Below are positions 56,357 through 64,000 of a stretch of 64,000 nucleotides of DNA, one piece after another. The position numbers and the translations under genes were made by a program. Origin of the DNA: Microvirga sp. BSC39 (lineage in GTDB: Bacteria > Pseudomonadota > Alphaproteobacteria > Rhizobiales > Beijerinckiaceae); the NCBI RefSeq assembly GCF_000739015.1, contig NZ_JPUG01000060.1, forward strand, positions 124,001 to 188,000. The letters are read 5' to 3'. The notes under the pieces were generated by a model. The model saw only the letters and a list, made by a program, of their open reading frames with translations. It made no database searches and was not told the origin of the DNA. How positions within the stretch are numbered: the first letter of the stretch is position 1; each line of letters opens with the position of its first letter.

Positions 56357-56490
56357 CCTCAAACCATTATACCGGCAAGGGTTTTATCAATTTTTCGCGT
56401 CTGCAGCCCTGCACTAATTCTCTCCCGGGTAACGCCAGACAAAACTCGCGCAATCCGCGCGAACACCGAGTCAGTTTGCGCTGGTAGCCA

Positions 56491-56521
56491 AAGGTCCGCA
56501 ATTTCGCGATGAGCGGACCTT
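56491..56521. repeat. REP-like hairpin, type A core
   Basis: AAGGTCCGC at 56491-56499 pairs perfectly with GCGGACCTT at 56513-56521 around a 13-nt loop containing TTCGCGATGA. The right arm and loop match the TTCCGCA...GTGAGC-GACCTT core of the type A repeats at 29588 and 34409. Confidence 0.55.
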
Positions 56522-56687
56522 TATTCATCCACGCTAAAAGGCGGTTCCTGACCCAGAGCTGACTCTAGCTGTTCCAACACGGTTCGCGTTTGCCACCGTT
56601 CCGTAGTTCCCGTTGCGCGAAATCACAGACCTATATGCCTCTTCGCGCTGGGCACTTTAGTTCCTGTTCGGTGCATCCGTCTCCACG

Positions 56688-56716
56688 AAAAATGCTCCCT
56701 CGCCGCTGAGGGAGCA
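56688..56716 (-). terminator. Intrinsic terminator on the minus strand
   Basis: On the minus strand, TGCTCCCTC pairs with GAGGGAGCA (9 bp, 6-nt loop; 56693-56701 with 56708-56716) and is followed by TTTTTCG. This is a classic Rho-independent terminator, but no protein gene lies upstream of it on that strand for over 1 kb. Confidence 0.65.
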
Positions 56717-56791
56717 GGAGGGAGCCAAGTCTCAGGAGGAAGCGCCCAAAATCGGGCAAACCGAACATACGTGCCTGCTCTAACCGTCCCA

Positions 56792-57134
56792 CCACTTAGG
56801 TTAATCGCGGCCGGAGATATCACCCGGTTCGGCGCGCCCGGGCGAGCGGTCGACGTGAAAACTCCCCCGTCGAGGGGCAATCGACGGGGGAGTTCTCTCA
56901 GGAGCTGACTTGCTTGTCGTTGGAGGCGGATCGATCCCAATGGCCAAGAAGGAGCAATCCACGGTCCTGAGAGTGCGCTCATCGCAGGGCCACGGCCTTC
57001 ACCTAAGTAAAGCGAGGCCGAAGATTTAGGCCGGGGCGCCGCACAAGATCTCGCCAGTGTATTCATCGTCGCCAATGGCCCAGCGGCGACTTCCACTTAG
57101 GTTATACGGCTGTCTCTACTTAGGTTAAGCGTGG
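56792..57134. repeat. Cluster of ACTTAGGTTAA motifs
   Basis: CCACTTAGGTTAATCGCGG is at 56792-56810, CCACTTAGGTTATACGG at 57093-57109 and CTACTTAGGTTAAGCGTGG at 57116-57134. A diverged inverted copy (TTACTTAGGTGAAGGCCG on the minus strand) is near 56992-57010. They lie in a gene-free stretch of about 960 bases (56277-57242). Protein-binding sites or decayed repeats are both possible. Confidence 0.5.
56860..56894. terminator. Strong 14-bp hairpin
   Basis: AACTCCCCCGTCGA (56860-56873) pairs perfectly with TCGACGGGGGAGTT (56881-56894) around a 7-nt loop. Neither side has a clean T-run, though the stem ends in TT/AA pairs. It could be a bidirectional terminator or part of a structured RNA together with the terminator at 56688. 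Confidence 0.5.
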
Positions 57135-57242
57135 CAACAGTCTTTCGGCCTGATCGCTCATTCGAAGTCCAACCTTAATCTATGTGGTGGTGAAGCTTCC
57201 CAAGCGTCCAGAGATTGGGTTGGGCATCACAAGAGTCGCACC

Positions 57243-57449
57243 ATGCCGCGTTACTTCTTTCACACAAGCATCCAAGACCGCTTGATCTTGGATGCGACAG
57301 GTCTGGATCTGCCGGAAATCACAAGTTCAGAAGATGCGGAGCTGACCTTAGCGCTTTGGTCTGAGGTTCTCTCCAAGCAGTTCCTGAAGGGCCGGGCTCC
57401 CGTGATCACGGATGCAGCAGGCAAGGTGCTGTTCGTCACGGCCAGATGA
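57243..57449 (+). CDS. DUF6894-family small protein
   Basis: A 68-aa protein with the DUF6894 pattern: MPRYFFHTSIQDRLILDATG, then LDLPEITSSEDAELTLALWS and a final VLFVTAR strand. These short proteins are abundant and multicopy in Methylobacteriaceae and related Hyphomicrobiales; their role is unknown. It fits the family's usual length. A second small gene follows by 34 bp. Confidence 0.82.
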   Translation: MPRYFFHTSIQDRLILDATGLDLPEITSSEDAELTLALWSEVLSKQFLKGRAPVITDAAGKVLFVTAR

Positions 57450-57483
57450 CCGTCTTTTCCCTTTTCTTGACAGGAGAGCCGCA

Positions 57484-57651
57484 ATGCTGAGGCTACCGAT
57501 CTGTGGGTTTGCACGACGGGTTGAGGACACGGTGGCTCGGGCCATGGCTATTCTCAACACCCGGGAGGACTATACAGCCAGGAGGCCGGCTCCCCGGCTC
57601 GTGATGCCAGCTCCAACGTTCAAGAAGCCCGCTTACAGACGCGAGCAGTGA
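57484..57651 (+). CDS. Small basic hypothetical protein
   Basis: A 55-aa frame from the ATG at 57484 with GGAGAG 6 bp upstream (MLRLPICGFARRVEDTVARA). It is rich in Arg, Ala and Pro and has no recognised domain. It is probably co-transcribed with the DUF6894 gene. The clear RBS and position support it, but the length makes it uncertain. Confidence 0.5.
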   Translation: MLRLPICGFARRVEDTVARAMAILNTREDYTARRPAPRLVMPAPTFKKPAYRREQ

Positions 57652-58086
57652 CACCAAGGCGCTCGACCCTCAAGCCTGCTCCATGAGGGCCTTCCGCGGA
57701 ATTCTATTCGCATGCCGTTGAGGCTTTGGCGTGTGAGATACTGGGATCCTGGAATGTCTTCAAATGGCACGGGACTGACCTAAGAGGAATGTCCGCTCAA
57801 CCTGCGAACACCGGACGTTCCTGAGGGCCAGAGAATTTCCTGGGATGAACCACAACGGACATTGTGTGGGCTCCTGTTCCTCTCAATCCCCGTAAGAGAC
57901 GCCGCTTGTCAGCGGGTACAGATTGCGGACAGTAAGTTCAACCAGGGGCGGTCATGAGCTGCAACCAAGAGCGGACTAGTAGGAGCGAGCCGACCTGTTC
58001 CGAAACTCCACTTTTAATCTTTAGGCCAACCAAATAAAGTGACACTCCTTTCATGTGATGAGCCCTCGGCGGCAACTGTTGCCCAA
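57652..58086. other. Gap with a type B repeat hairpin (57753-57836)
   Basis: No gene is supported. From 57753 the sequence reads ATGTCTTCAAATGGCACGGG, sharing the left end of the type A copies. It then has GGAATGTCCG (57786-57795) and CGGACGTTCC (57812-57821), a 10-bp inverted repeat with one mismatch. This links types A and B as one modular family. Confidence 0.55.
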
Positions 58087-59844
58087 CTACTCGGGAAGGC
58101 CGGCACCTCGAAGTTCGTCACAGAAGTATTCAAGCACGGGCCACCGTTTGAGTATCCGGTATCCCGGGTAGATGTTCATATACTCATGAGCCATCGCCCG
58201 CGCCTCGGTTACCCTGTCAAGACGCATGAGGCTGGCGATCGAGATCAGGAACGAGGGCGTGTGATTTGGATAGATCTGGAGCCCTTTCCGAGCACTGCTC
58301 AGCGCTTCGTTGTATTGCCCCTGCATCAAGAAGGCTCCTGCCTTGGCAGCAAACGCCATGACGCTAAGTGGGTCGAACGGCGATAGTCTCAATGCCCTGT
58401 CTGCAAGCGCATGGGCTCTGTCATACCGACCAGCCCAGGTGCTGATCACCGCTCCATGATCATGGGCATGGACGGAGTTGGGACTCAATGCAAGTGCTCT
58501 GTCTATCATTTCAAGGGCGGCTTCGAGATCTCGCGTTGCAAGTGCCAGCGCGATAGCAGCATGTGCCAAAGTCGTAGCATCCTCACTCTGGAGCGCCTGT
58601 ACGGCACGCGCGTGCCGAAGCGCACTCTCGCGGTGATCGCTGGATAGTCCACCTTCCCAGAGCGTCTTAGCAAGATAGCACCAAGCTGCGACACCGTGCG
58701 CTTCAGCGTAGTTCGGGTCTATCAGCAATGCCCGTCCAACAAACGCGAGCGCCGCTTCTCGGCCCTGTGGTGTCGTCTCGTACATGTGAGCCACAGCCCT
58801 CAGGTAAAAATCGTAGGCATCAAGATCGTCGGGGCGTTTCCGCTTGACGCGTGCAATCTCCGCTCTGCGCAGCGTCGGTTCAAGCGCGAACACTACTCCC
58901 TCAGTAATCTGGTCCTGTAGTTCGAACACGTCCGCGAGAGAGCCGTCGAAGCGGTTCGCCCAGAGGTGCCCGCCTGTCTCGGCCTCAACCAATTGGCTGC
59001 TGATCCGAACCCGATCTCCCGCCCGCCGGATACTGCCCTCCAGCACATAGCGTACTCCCAGCTCTCGTGCGATCTGGCGAATATCCGAGGTTCGGCCTTT
59101 GAAGGCGAAGCTGGAGTTTCGGGCAATGACTGTCAGCCAGTGAATCTGAGCAAGGCCGGTGATGATTTCATCGACCATACCGTCCGCAAAATACTCCTCC
59201 CCTTGATCACCTCCGGGATTTGCGAAGGGTAGGACCGCAATCGTGGGCCTCGCGCGTGAGGCTGGAAGACTTGCTCCTTGAAGAGCAGATAGTTGCTCGT
59301 TTGGGTCAGCAGACAGAAGCATTGCCACGAATGCTCTGACAGGCTCATCGATGTTCTTAACCTGCTGCTCCCCTAAGTCTTTGAACGTGAGGGAGGTGAT
59401 CTTTCTGACGTGCCGGTGAACCTCGTCCGACACGCATACGCCTCCAGGGTCTGCCAATGCCTGAAGACGCGCTGCGATATTAACCCCGTCACCCAGGAGG
59501 TCGCTACCTTGGACCATCACGTCACCAACGTGGATCCCTATGCGAAAGTGAAGCGGACGCCTGTTGTCCGCACCTTCGTTCAAATCCCTTAGGGTCTTTT
59601 GAACCTCCCCAGCGCACATGACAGCGTCAACAGCGCTGGGGAACTCAGCGAGAACACTGTCACCTGCCGTATTGGCAATGCGCCCACCATGCTCCCCGAT
59701 AAGCCGATCCATGACCTCACGGTGGGCTGTGAGAGCTCGCATGGTTCCCACCTCGTCCTGGCCCATAAGGCGGGAGTATCCTGCGACATCGGCCGCAAAG
59801 ATCGCCGCGAGCCGTCTCTCCACCCGCTTCGACGCGATCTCCAT
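58087..59844 (-). CDS. Class III cyclase-TolB-like-TPR protein
   Basis: A 585-aa soluble protein from the ATG at 59844 (MEIASKRVERRLAAIFAADV). The N-terminal class III cyclase domain (about 8-175) has metal aspartates in FAADVAGYSR and TAGDSVLAEF, and the N/R pair in GDGVNIAARLQ. A TolB-N/FlgO-like domain (about 205-330, IAVLPFANPGGDQGEEYFAD, RYVLEGSIRRAGDRVRISSQ, LWANRFDG) follows, then TPR repeats to the end. This layout is common in Rhizobiales, with many paralogs per genome. The catalytic residues are present. A close-architecture paralog lies at 61358. Confidence 0.9.
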   Translation of the reverse strand: MEIASKRVERRLAAIFAADVAGYSRLMGQDEVGTMRALTAHREVMDRLIGEHGGRIANTAGDSVLAEFPSAVDAVMCAGEVQKTLRDLNEGADNRRPLHFRIGIHVGDVMVQGSDLLGDGVNIAARLQALADPGGVCVSDEVHRHVRKITSLTFKDLGEQQVKNIDEPVRAFVAMLLSADPNEQLSALQGASLPASRARPTIAVLPFANPGGDQGEEYFADGMVDEIITGLAQIHWLTVIARNSSFAFKGRTSDIRQIARELGVRYVLEGSIRRAGDRVRISSQLVEAETGGHLWANRFDGSLADVFELQDQITEGVVFALEPTLRRAEIARVKRKRPDDLDAYDFYLRAVAHMYETTPQGREAALAFVGRALLIDPNYAEAHGVAAWCYLAKTLWEGGLSSDHRESALRHARAVQALQSEDATTLAHAAIALALATRDLEAALEMIDRALALSPNSVHAHDHGAVISTWAGRYDRAHALADRALRLSPFDPLSVMAFAAKAGAFLMQGQYNEALSSARKGLQIYPNHTPSFLISIASLMRLDRVTEARAMAHEYMNIYPGYRILKRWPVLEYFCDELRGAGLPE

Positions 59845-60007
59845 GGGTTCAAAGGCCTCCTCTGGACGATGGTGCGCATCGGTGCCAGACGACAAGGTAC
59901 TCCAAAGCAAGGACGTAGCACAGCGCCCGGATCGAAGCTTCATATCGTTATAGGAGCTGGAGCCAGACAGGGCGAGGCACGCCGCTCACATGTGGCGATG
60001 TCAGCTC

Positions 60008-60043
60008 GTGGCATGCGGCCGAACTTAGCCCAAATTCCGTACT
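60008..60043 (+). repeat. Type A repeat fragment
   Basis: GTGGCATGCGGCCGAACTTA, then GCCCAAATTCCGTACT, matches the middle of the type A repeat (GGACCTTAGCCGAAATTCCGCACT) with several changes. It lies in the gap between the two minus-strand genes. Confidence 0.5.
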
Positions 60044-60123
60044 AAGGCTGTTAACAGTCCTCCACACAGTCACGCTTAAAAGCTCTGTTTGTCGTGACCC
60101 CAGCATTGCCGGTGCCAAAGCGT

Positions 60124-61209
60124 TTAGCCCATCTGGAATCCTGGCGTCGATCGCGATAATGCGATCTCCTCTTCAGTCATCTCCTCTGAAATCCCCTCGA
60201 AGAGCGGCGTCGAGAGGTAGCGCTCGCCAGTGTCGGGCAGCATGGCCAGGATCACTGATCCCTCGGGCGCTCTCTCGGCCACTTGTATGGCGACCGCGAA
60301 CGTGGAGCCTCCCGAGACGCCGGTGAAGATGCCCTCCTTTTGGGCCAGCATCCTGGCCCATTTCATGCCCTCGGCGCCATTGATCGGGATCAGCTCGTCA
60401 TAGAGCTCGTGGTCGATCGCCTCCTGAAGCACGAGCGGAATAAAGTCCGGGGTCCAGCCCTGGATCGGGTGCGGCTCGAAGGCAGGATGGCTCTCGGCCG
60501 GGGCGCCTTTCTCATTGCGGCCCTGCGCGCGACCGCTTCCGACGAGTTGCGCGTTCGCCGGTTCGGTCAAGATGATCTTGGTCTCGGGCCGCTCGCGACG
60601 CAGCACCCGGCCCACGCCGGTGACGGTTCCGCCCGTGCCGTACCCAGTGACAAAGTAGTCCAGCCGCCGGTCCCTGAAGTCGCTGAGGATCTCGCGCGCC
60701 GTCGTTGCTTCATGGATGTTGGCGTTTGCTTCCGTCTCGAACTGCCGGGCGAGGAACCAGCCGTTCGCCTCCGCAAGCTCCACCGCCTTCTGATACATCC
60801 CGAAGCCCTTGGCGGCGCGTGGCGTTAGCACAACCTTGGCGCCGAGCATCCGCATCAGCTTGCGCCGCTCGACCGAGAAGCTGTCGGCCATGGTCACGAC
60901 CAGCGGATAACCCTTCTGGGCACAGACCATTGCCAGCCCGATCCCCGTGTTGCCGCTGGTCGCCTCGACAACCGTCTGGCCGGGCTTCAGCGCACCCGAG
61001 CGCTCCGCCGCCTCGATGATGCCGATGGCGAGCCGGTCCTTGACCGAGGCCGCAGGGTTAAAGGCTTCTGCCTTGATGTAGATCGTGGCATGCTTGGGCG
61101 CGAGATTGTTGACCCGGATGCAGGGGGTATCGCCGATTGTGTCGACAATGCTTTCGAACAGCCTGCCGCGGCCGTCGGTGGTCCGGATCGAAGGCTTCGG
61201 GTTGTCCAT
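60124..61209 (-). CDS. cysK: PLP-dependent cysteine synthase
   Basis: A 361-aa enzyme of the cysteine synthase/cystathionine beta-synthase fold. The PLP lysine is in NPAASVKDRLAIG, the phosphate-binding and substrate loop is SGNTGIG, the GTGGTVTGVGR loop follows, and the C-terminal SGGSTFA and GERYLSTPLF are present. It makes L-cysteine from O-acetylserine and sulfide. It is longer than typical CysK (about 310), with an insert near 235-255 (GRAQGRNEKGAPAESHPAFE). This long form occurs in alphaproteobacteria alongside the main CysK. Confidence 0.88.
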   Translation of the reverse strand: MDNPKPSIRTTDGRGRLFESIVDTIGDTPCIRVNNLAPKHATIYIKAEAFNPAASVKDRLAIGIIEAAERSGALKPGQTVVEATSGNTGIGLAMVCAQKGYPLVVTMADSFSVERRKLMRMLGAKVVLTPRAAKGFGMYQKAVELAEANGWFLARQFETEANANIHEATTAREILSDFRDRRLDYFVTGYGTGGTVTGVGRVLRRERPETKIILTEPANAQLVGSGRAQGRNEKGAPAESHPAFEPHPIQGWTPDFIPLVLQEAIDHELYDELIPINGAEGMKWARMLAQKEGIFTGVSGGSTFAVAIQVAERAPEGSVILAMLPDTGERYLSTPLFEGISEEMTEEEIALSRSTPGFQMG

Positions 61210-61357
61210 GGCTGGTCCTCCTCGTGCCCCCTTTCAGGGTAGTGAACTGGGCGGAAGCCGTCCAGGAGTTTCGGAGCGCCGCAGAGTGCGGCGATTGTCA
61301 GTGCCGCATCCGCGAACTACTCTGGCGTCTTGAGGTGAGGCAAGCGAGGCGGGCAAG

Positions 61358-63148
61358 GTGTCACACGCGGCAACACCGGGAAGTGGTAGGGTGCAGCGAC
61401 GCCTCGCGGCGGTGCTGGCCGCCGATGTTGTGGGCTTCTCGCGCCTGATGGGCATCAACGAGACACGGACACTCCGCGACCTGATCGAAATCAGGCGAAC
61501 GATCTTTGCGCCCATCGTCACTGACAATCGCGGTCGCGTCGTCAAGCTGATGGGCGACGGAGCGCTCGTCGAGTTCGCAAGCGTCGTTGATGCCGTGAAC
61601 GCCGCCGTCGAGATCCAGAGGGCGCTGACAGCCCGCAACGGGGGATCGCCGCCGGAGCGCCGGATCGAGCTCAGGGTCGGCGTGAACCTGGGCGATGTCA
61701 TCATCGAAGGCAGCGACATCTATGGCGACGGCGTCAACCTCGCCGCCCGCCTGCAAGAGGTGGCCGGCCCGGGGGAGGTCGTCCTCAGCGCAACGGCCCA
61801 TGAGCATGCCGCCACCCGTGTGGATGTGCAGTTCACGGACGCTGGTGAACAGAGCCTCAAGAACATCGCCGCTCCGGTGCGGGTTTTCCGCTGGTCGGCT
61901 GCAGGAGGTGGGGCTCGGACGACGGGTGCAGCCGGGGAGGAGGCACGTGAGGTGCCGGAGCGGCCCTCGATCGCCGTGCTGCCTTTCGACAACATGTCTG
62001 GCGACCCTGAGCAGGAGTATCTTGCGGACGGCGTTGTCGAGTCGATCACGGCGGCGCTTTCCCGAATCCGCAGCTTTTTCGTCATCGCCCGCAACTCGGC
62101 ATTTACTTACAAGGGTAGGCACAAGAACGTGCGCGAAATCGGGCGCGAGCTGGGCGTCGGCTATATCCTCGAGGGGTCGGTGCAGCGGGCCGGTGGCCGC
62201 GTGCGCATCACCGTCCAGCTGATCGAGACGGCGGGCGGCGCTCACATCTGGGCCGAGAAATACGATGGCGCGCTCGACGACATCTTCGAGCTGCAGGATC
62301 GCATCACCGAGCAGGTTGCCGGTGCGCTGCAACCATCGATCCGGCTGGCCGAAGTGGAGCGGGTCCGGCGCAAGCGACCGCAGGATCTGGGCGCCTACGG
62401 CTACACCATGCAGGCGATGCCGCGTGTCTGGGCACTGGAGAAGCAGGAAGCCGAGAGGGCGCTCGCGCTGCTGGACAAGGCCCTCGAGATCGATCCCGAC
62501 TACCCACTGGCGCTTGCCCTGGCCGCGTGGTGCTGGGCACAGCGCTCGGTCTATTCCTGGGTCACGGATGTGAGCGACGCCAAGGCGCGGGCGCTGTCGC
62601 TCGGCGAACGGGCCGCGACACTGTCAAACGACGAGCCGTTGATCCTGGCGGTTCTCGGTGCCGTCCACACATTCGCGCGCAACTTTGGCACTGCACGCGT
62701 GCTGCTGGAGCGCGCCGTCGCACTGGACCCGAATGCTGCCTGGGCCTTGAGCCGTCTCGGCTGGCTGGAGGTCTACTCCGGTCGGCCGGAGGCGGCGCAC
62801 GTGTATTTCGAGCGCGCCCTGCGTTTGAGCCCGCTTGATCCGATGAACTTCAACAATCATGTCGGCATTGCGTCTGCCTTCCAAGTCGCAGGGCAGTCCG
62901 CGAAAGCGGCCGACGAGTTCCTGCGCGCGCTCCATGAGCGGCCGAACGCGCTCTGGATTCACCGCAATCTGGCCCCGGCTCTGCTGGCCGCCGGGCGGGA
63001 GGAGGAAGCGAAGGCATCGCTTAATGCGCTGGCGGCGACCTACCCCGACTTCACGATTGCCCGTTTCAAGGAGGCGATGGTTTTCGACCCGGACACGCTG
63101 GAGCGGATCGCCGACGACCTGCGCAAGCTTGGCGTGCCGGAGGCCTGA
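61358..63148 (+). CDS. Class III cyclase-TolB-like-TPR protein, paralog
   Basis: A 596-aa protein with a GTG start. The cyclase domain (about 10-185) has aspartates in LAADVVGFSR and LMGDGALVEF, and GDGVNLAARLQ. The TolB/FlgO-like region (about 205-330, IAVLPFDNMSGDPEQEYLAD, VGYILEGSVQRAGGRVRITV, IWAEKYDG) and TPRs (about 350-590) follow. Domain order and many motifs equal those of the gene at 58087, so they are paralogs flanking cysK, in opposite orientation. It is divergent from cysK, with 148 bp between starts. Confidence 0.9.
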   Translation: MSHAATPGSGRVQRRLAAVLAADVVGFSRLMGINETRTLRDLIEIRRTIFAPIVTDNRGRVVKLMGDGALVEFASVVDAVNAAVEIQRALTARNGGSPPERRIELRVGVNLGDVIIEGSDIYGDGVNLAARLQEVAGPGEVVLSATAHEHAATRVDVQFTDAGEQSLKNIAAPVRVFRWSAAGGGARTTGAAGEEAREVPERPSIAVLPFDNMSGDPEQEYLADGVVESITAALSRIRSFFVIARNSAFTYKGRHKNVREIGRELGVGYILEGSVQRAGGRVRITVQLIETAGGAHIWAEKYDGALDDIFELQDRITEQVAGALQPSIRLAEVERVRRKRPQDLGAYGYTMQAMPRVWALEKQEAERALALLDKALEIDPDYPLALALAAWCWAQRSVYSWVTDVSDAKARALSLGERAATLSNDEPLILAVLGAVHTFARNFGTARVLLERAVALDPNAAWALSRLGWLEVYSGRPEAAHVYFERALRLSPLDPMNFNNHVGIASAFQVAGQSAKAADEFLRALHERPNALWIHRNLAPALLAAGREEEAKASLNALAATYPDFTIARFKEAMVFDPDTLERIADDLRKLGVPEA

Positions 63149-63471
63149 GCCAGCGGCCTGAGCCGGCGGAACCGTCTGACTGGAACGCCGATTGGCTGTC
63201 AGTCGGAGTGCCTGCATCGGGATCTGCCGCAGAGCGAGTTCATCGCCCTGCTGGGGCTCGGTCACATGGTGCATCACCTTGATCCCGAAGCCGTCGCCAG
63301 TGCAGTGGAACGAGTCGCATAGAAGGCTGGTGCCGCCCTCTGAGCTCGGCATACCCAGGCTCCATGATCTCGGGCTAACCCAGCATGCGTCCCGTTTTCG
63401 ATCTCAGCCCTACGGCACGACGTCATTCATCATCGCTGGAAAGCTGACACTCGCCCTTGATGTGGCTTGTG
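63149..63471. other. Gap without supported gene
   Basis: These 323 bases follow the cyclase paralog. Two frames overlap here but neither has an RBS or recognisable family. No repeat copy or terminator with a T-run was found. Confidence 0.35.
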
Positions 63472-63849
63472 ATGGCCGACATAACGCTGTCGAGCGACGG
63501 GAAGCTAGCCGTTGCCATGTTGAACAGTCCGGAGTTGCGATCTGCATTGATGACAAATAGCGATGGAGAAGTTTTGGTGATTGTTCCTAGAGGCCGCCCG
63601 AGCCTGTCGCTCAACGCCCGAATGCCTGGTTTGAACTTCACAGGCGTCACGACCGCATCCACAGCAGCTTCTCCGTCAATACAGCACAATACGACTTGTC
63701 TTGAGCTCAGAGAGTGGCTGTCAAGTGCTGTTCCAGAAGGTTCCGCTCTGATGTTCTCAGAGCACACCACATCCTTAGCTCATGAGAATTTAGCAACGGC
63801 TTTCCTCCACCTTGTACAGAGCTCGCCAATCAAGGTAGCGGGGCTTTAG
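63472..63849 (+). CDS. Hypothetical protein
   Basis: A 125-aa protein from the ATG at 63472 (MADITLSSDGKLAVAMLNSP); TTG and ATG codons up to 15 bases earlier are alternatives. Residues include VLVIVPRGRPSLSLNARMPG and a helical end. No known domain, signal or membrane segment is visible. Codon use is less GC-biased than in its neighbours. It is convergent with, and overlaps by 4 bases, the XRE gene on the other strand. Confidence 0.5.
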   Translation: MADITLSSDGKLAVAMLNSPELRSALMTNSDGEVLVIVPRGRPSLSLNARMPGLNFTGVTTASTAASPSIQHNTTCLELREWLSSAVPEGSALMFSEHTTSLAHENLATAFLHLVQSSPIKVAGL

Positions 63850-64000
63850 ATCAGCTGATCCTGAGGCACTTTGAGGACCGTTGCGAGGCTTTCGAGCATC
63901 TCCTCCTCGATATCCTTGTTGCCTTCCTCAATAGCTTCGATATCTCCCTTGGGAATGCCGCTCTTTGCGGCGAGGTCATCGCGCGAGATGTTTCTCCATC
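63846..64000 (-). CDS. XRE-family regulator, 3' end only
   Basis: The minus strand encodes WRNISRDDLAAKSGIPKGDI, then EAIEEGNKDIEEEMLESLAT and VLKVPQDQLI before a TAA at 63846-63848. This is the recognition half of a Cro/C1-type helix-turn-helix. The gene continues past the right window edge. It overlaps the stop of the convergent hypothetical gene. Confidence 0.7.
   Translation of the reverse strand, partial: WRNISRDDLAAKSGIPKGDIEAIEEGNKDIEEEMLESLATVLKVPQDQLI

Noticed and set aside
56623..57096. 157-aa minus-strand protein
   Set aside because: It runs through two hairpins and the repeated motif, has no domain and no RBS.
1..64000. CRISPR array, rRNA operon or replication origin
   Set aside because: No regularly spaced repeat-spacer series, rRNA sequence or DnaA-box cluster was seen.

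Overview
The window reads as chromosomal DNA of a GC-rich alphaproteobacterium, most likely of the order Hyphomicrobiales and probably Microvirga- or Methylobacterium-like. The clues are the high-GC codon use, the class III cyclase-TPR proteins, DUF6894 and DUF1194 proteins, a FecR-TPR-barrel protein and the style of the IS elements. The genus is an inference; no rRNA or complete tRNA gene is present.

The dominant architecture is an accretion of mobile islands at a tRNA-Lys gene. Three copies of a 45-bp tRNA-Lys(TTT) 3' end lie on the + strand at 3297-3341, 24601-24645 and 56312-56356, and none has the tRNA 5' half. The intact tRNA should therefore lie to the left of the window. The left end (1-3220) holds a truncated SNF2 helicase, a SWIM zinc-finger protein and a small HTH-like protein.

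Segment 3.3-24.6 kb is a defence and mobility island. It holds a frameshifted integrase, a two-gene nuclease/helicase unit resembling Hachiman (HamAB), and a DUF4231 (SLATT-like) 2TM protein followed 4 bp later by a TIR-nSTAND-TPR protein whose 3' end runs into an IS5-family relic. It continues with a large FecR-TPR outer-membrane protein, a TIR-gene remnant, an operon of two tyrosine recombinases behind two small winged-helix proteins, and an intact P4-like integrase next to the second tRNA fragment.

Segment 24.6-56.3 kb is mostly metabolic and regulatory cargo. It contains a class III cyclase, two SDR oxidoreductases and a DUF1330 protein divergent from a LysR gene, and a solute-binding protein/histidine kinase/response regulator set. 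A second LysR gene is divergent from RidA and a cupin. Then come DUF1194, DUF1349, dienelactone hydrolase and a PAP2-type gene with one in-frame stop, followed by two cyclic-di-GMP enzymes. An IS graveyard (IS110, a ppc fragment, IS6) precedes FAS1, XRE-cupin, an intact IS6 element and an alanine/glycine symporter. The segment ends with a four-gene amidase, polysaccharide deacetylase, CxxC protein and CobW-type GTPase operon.

From 56.4 kb onward there is about 0.9 kb of non-coding DNA with hairpins and a repeated motif. It is followed by two small proteins, two cyclase-TPR proteins flanking a cysteine synthase, a hypothetical gene and the 3' end of an XRE regulator. A dispersed REP-like intergenic repeat family is scattered from about 29.6 to 60 kb.
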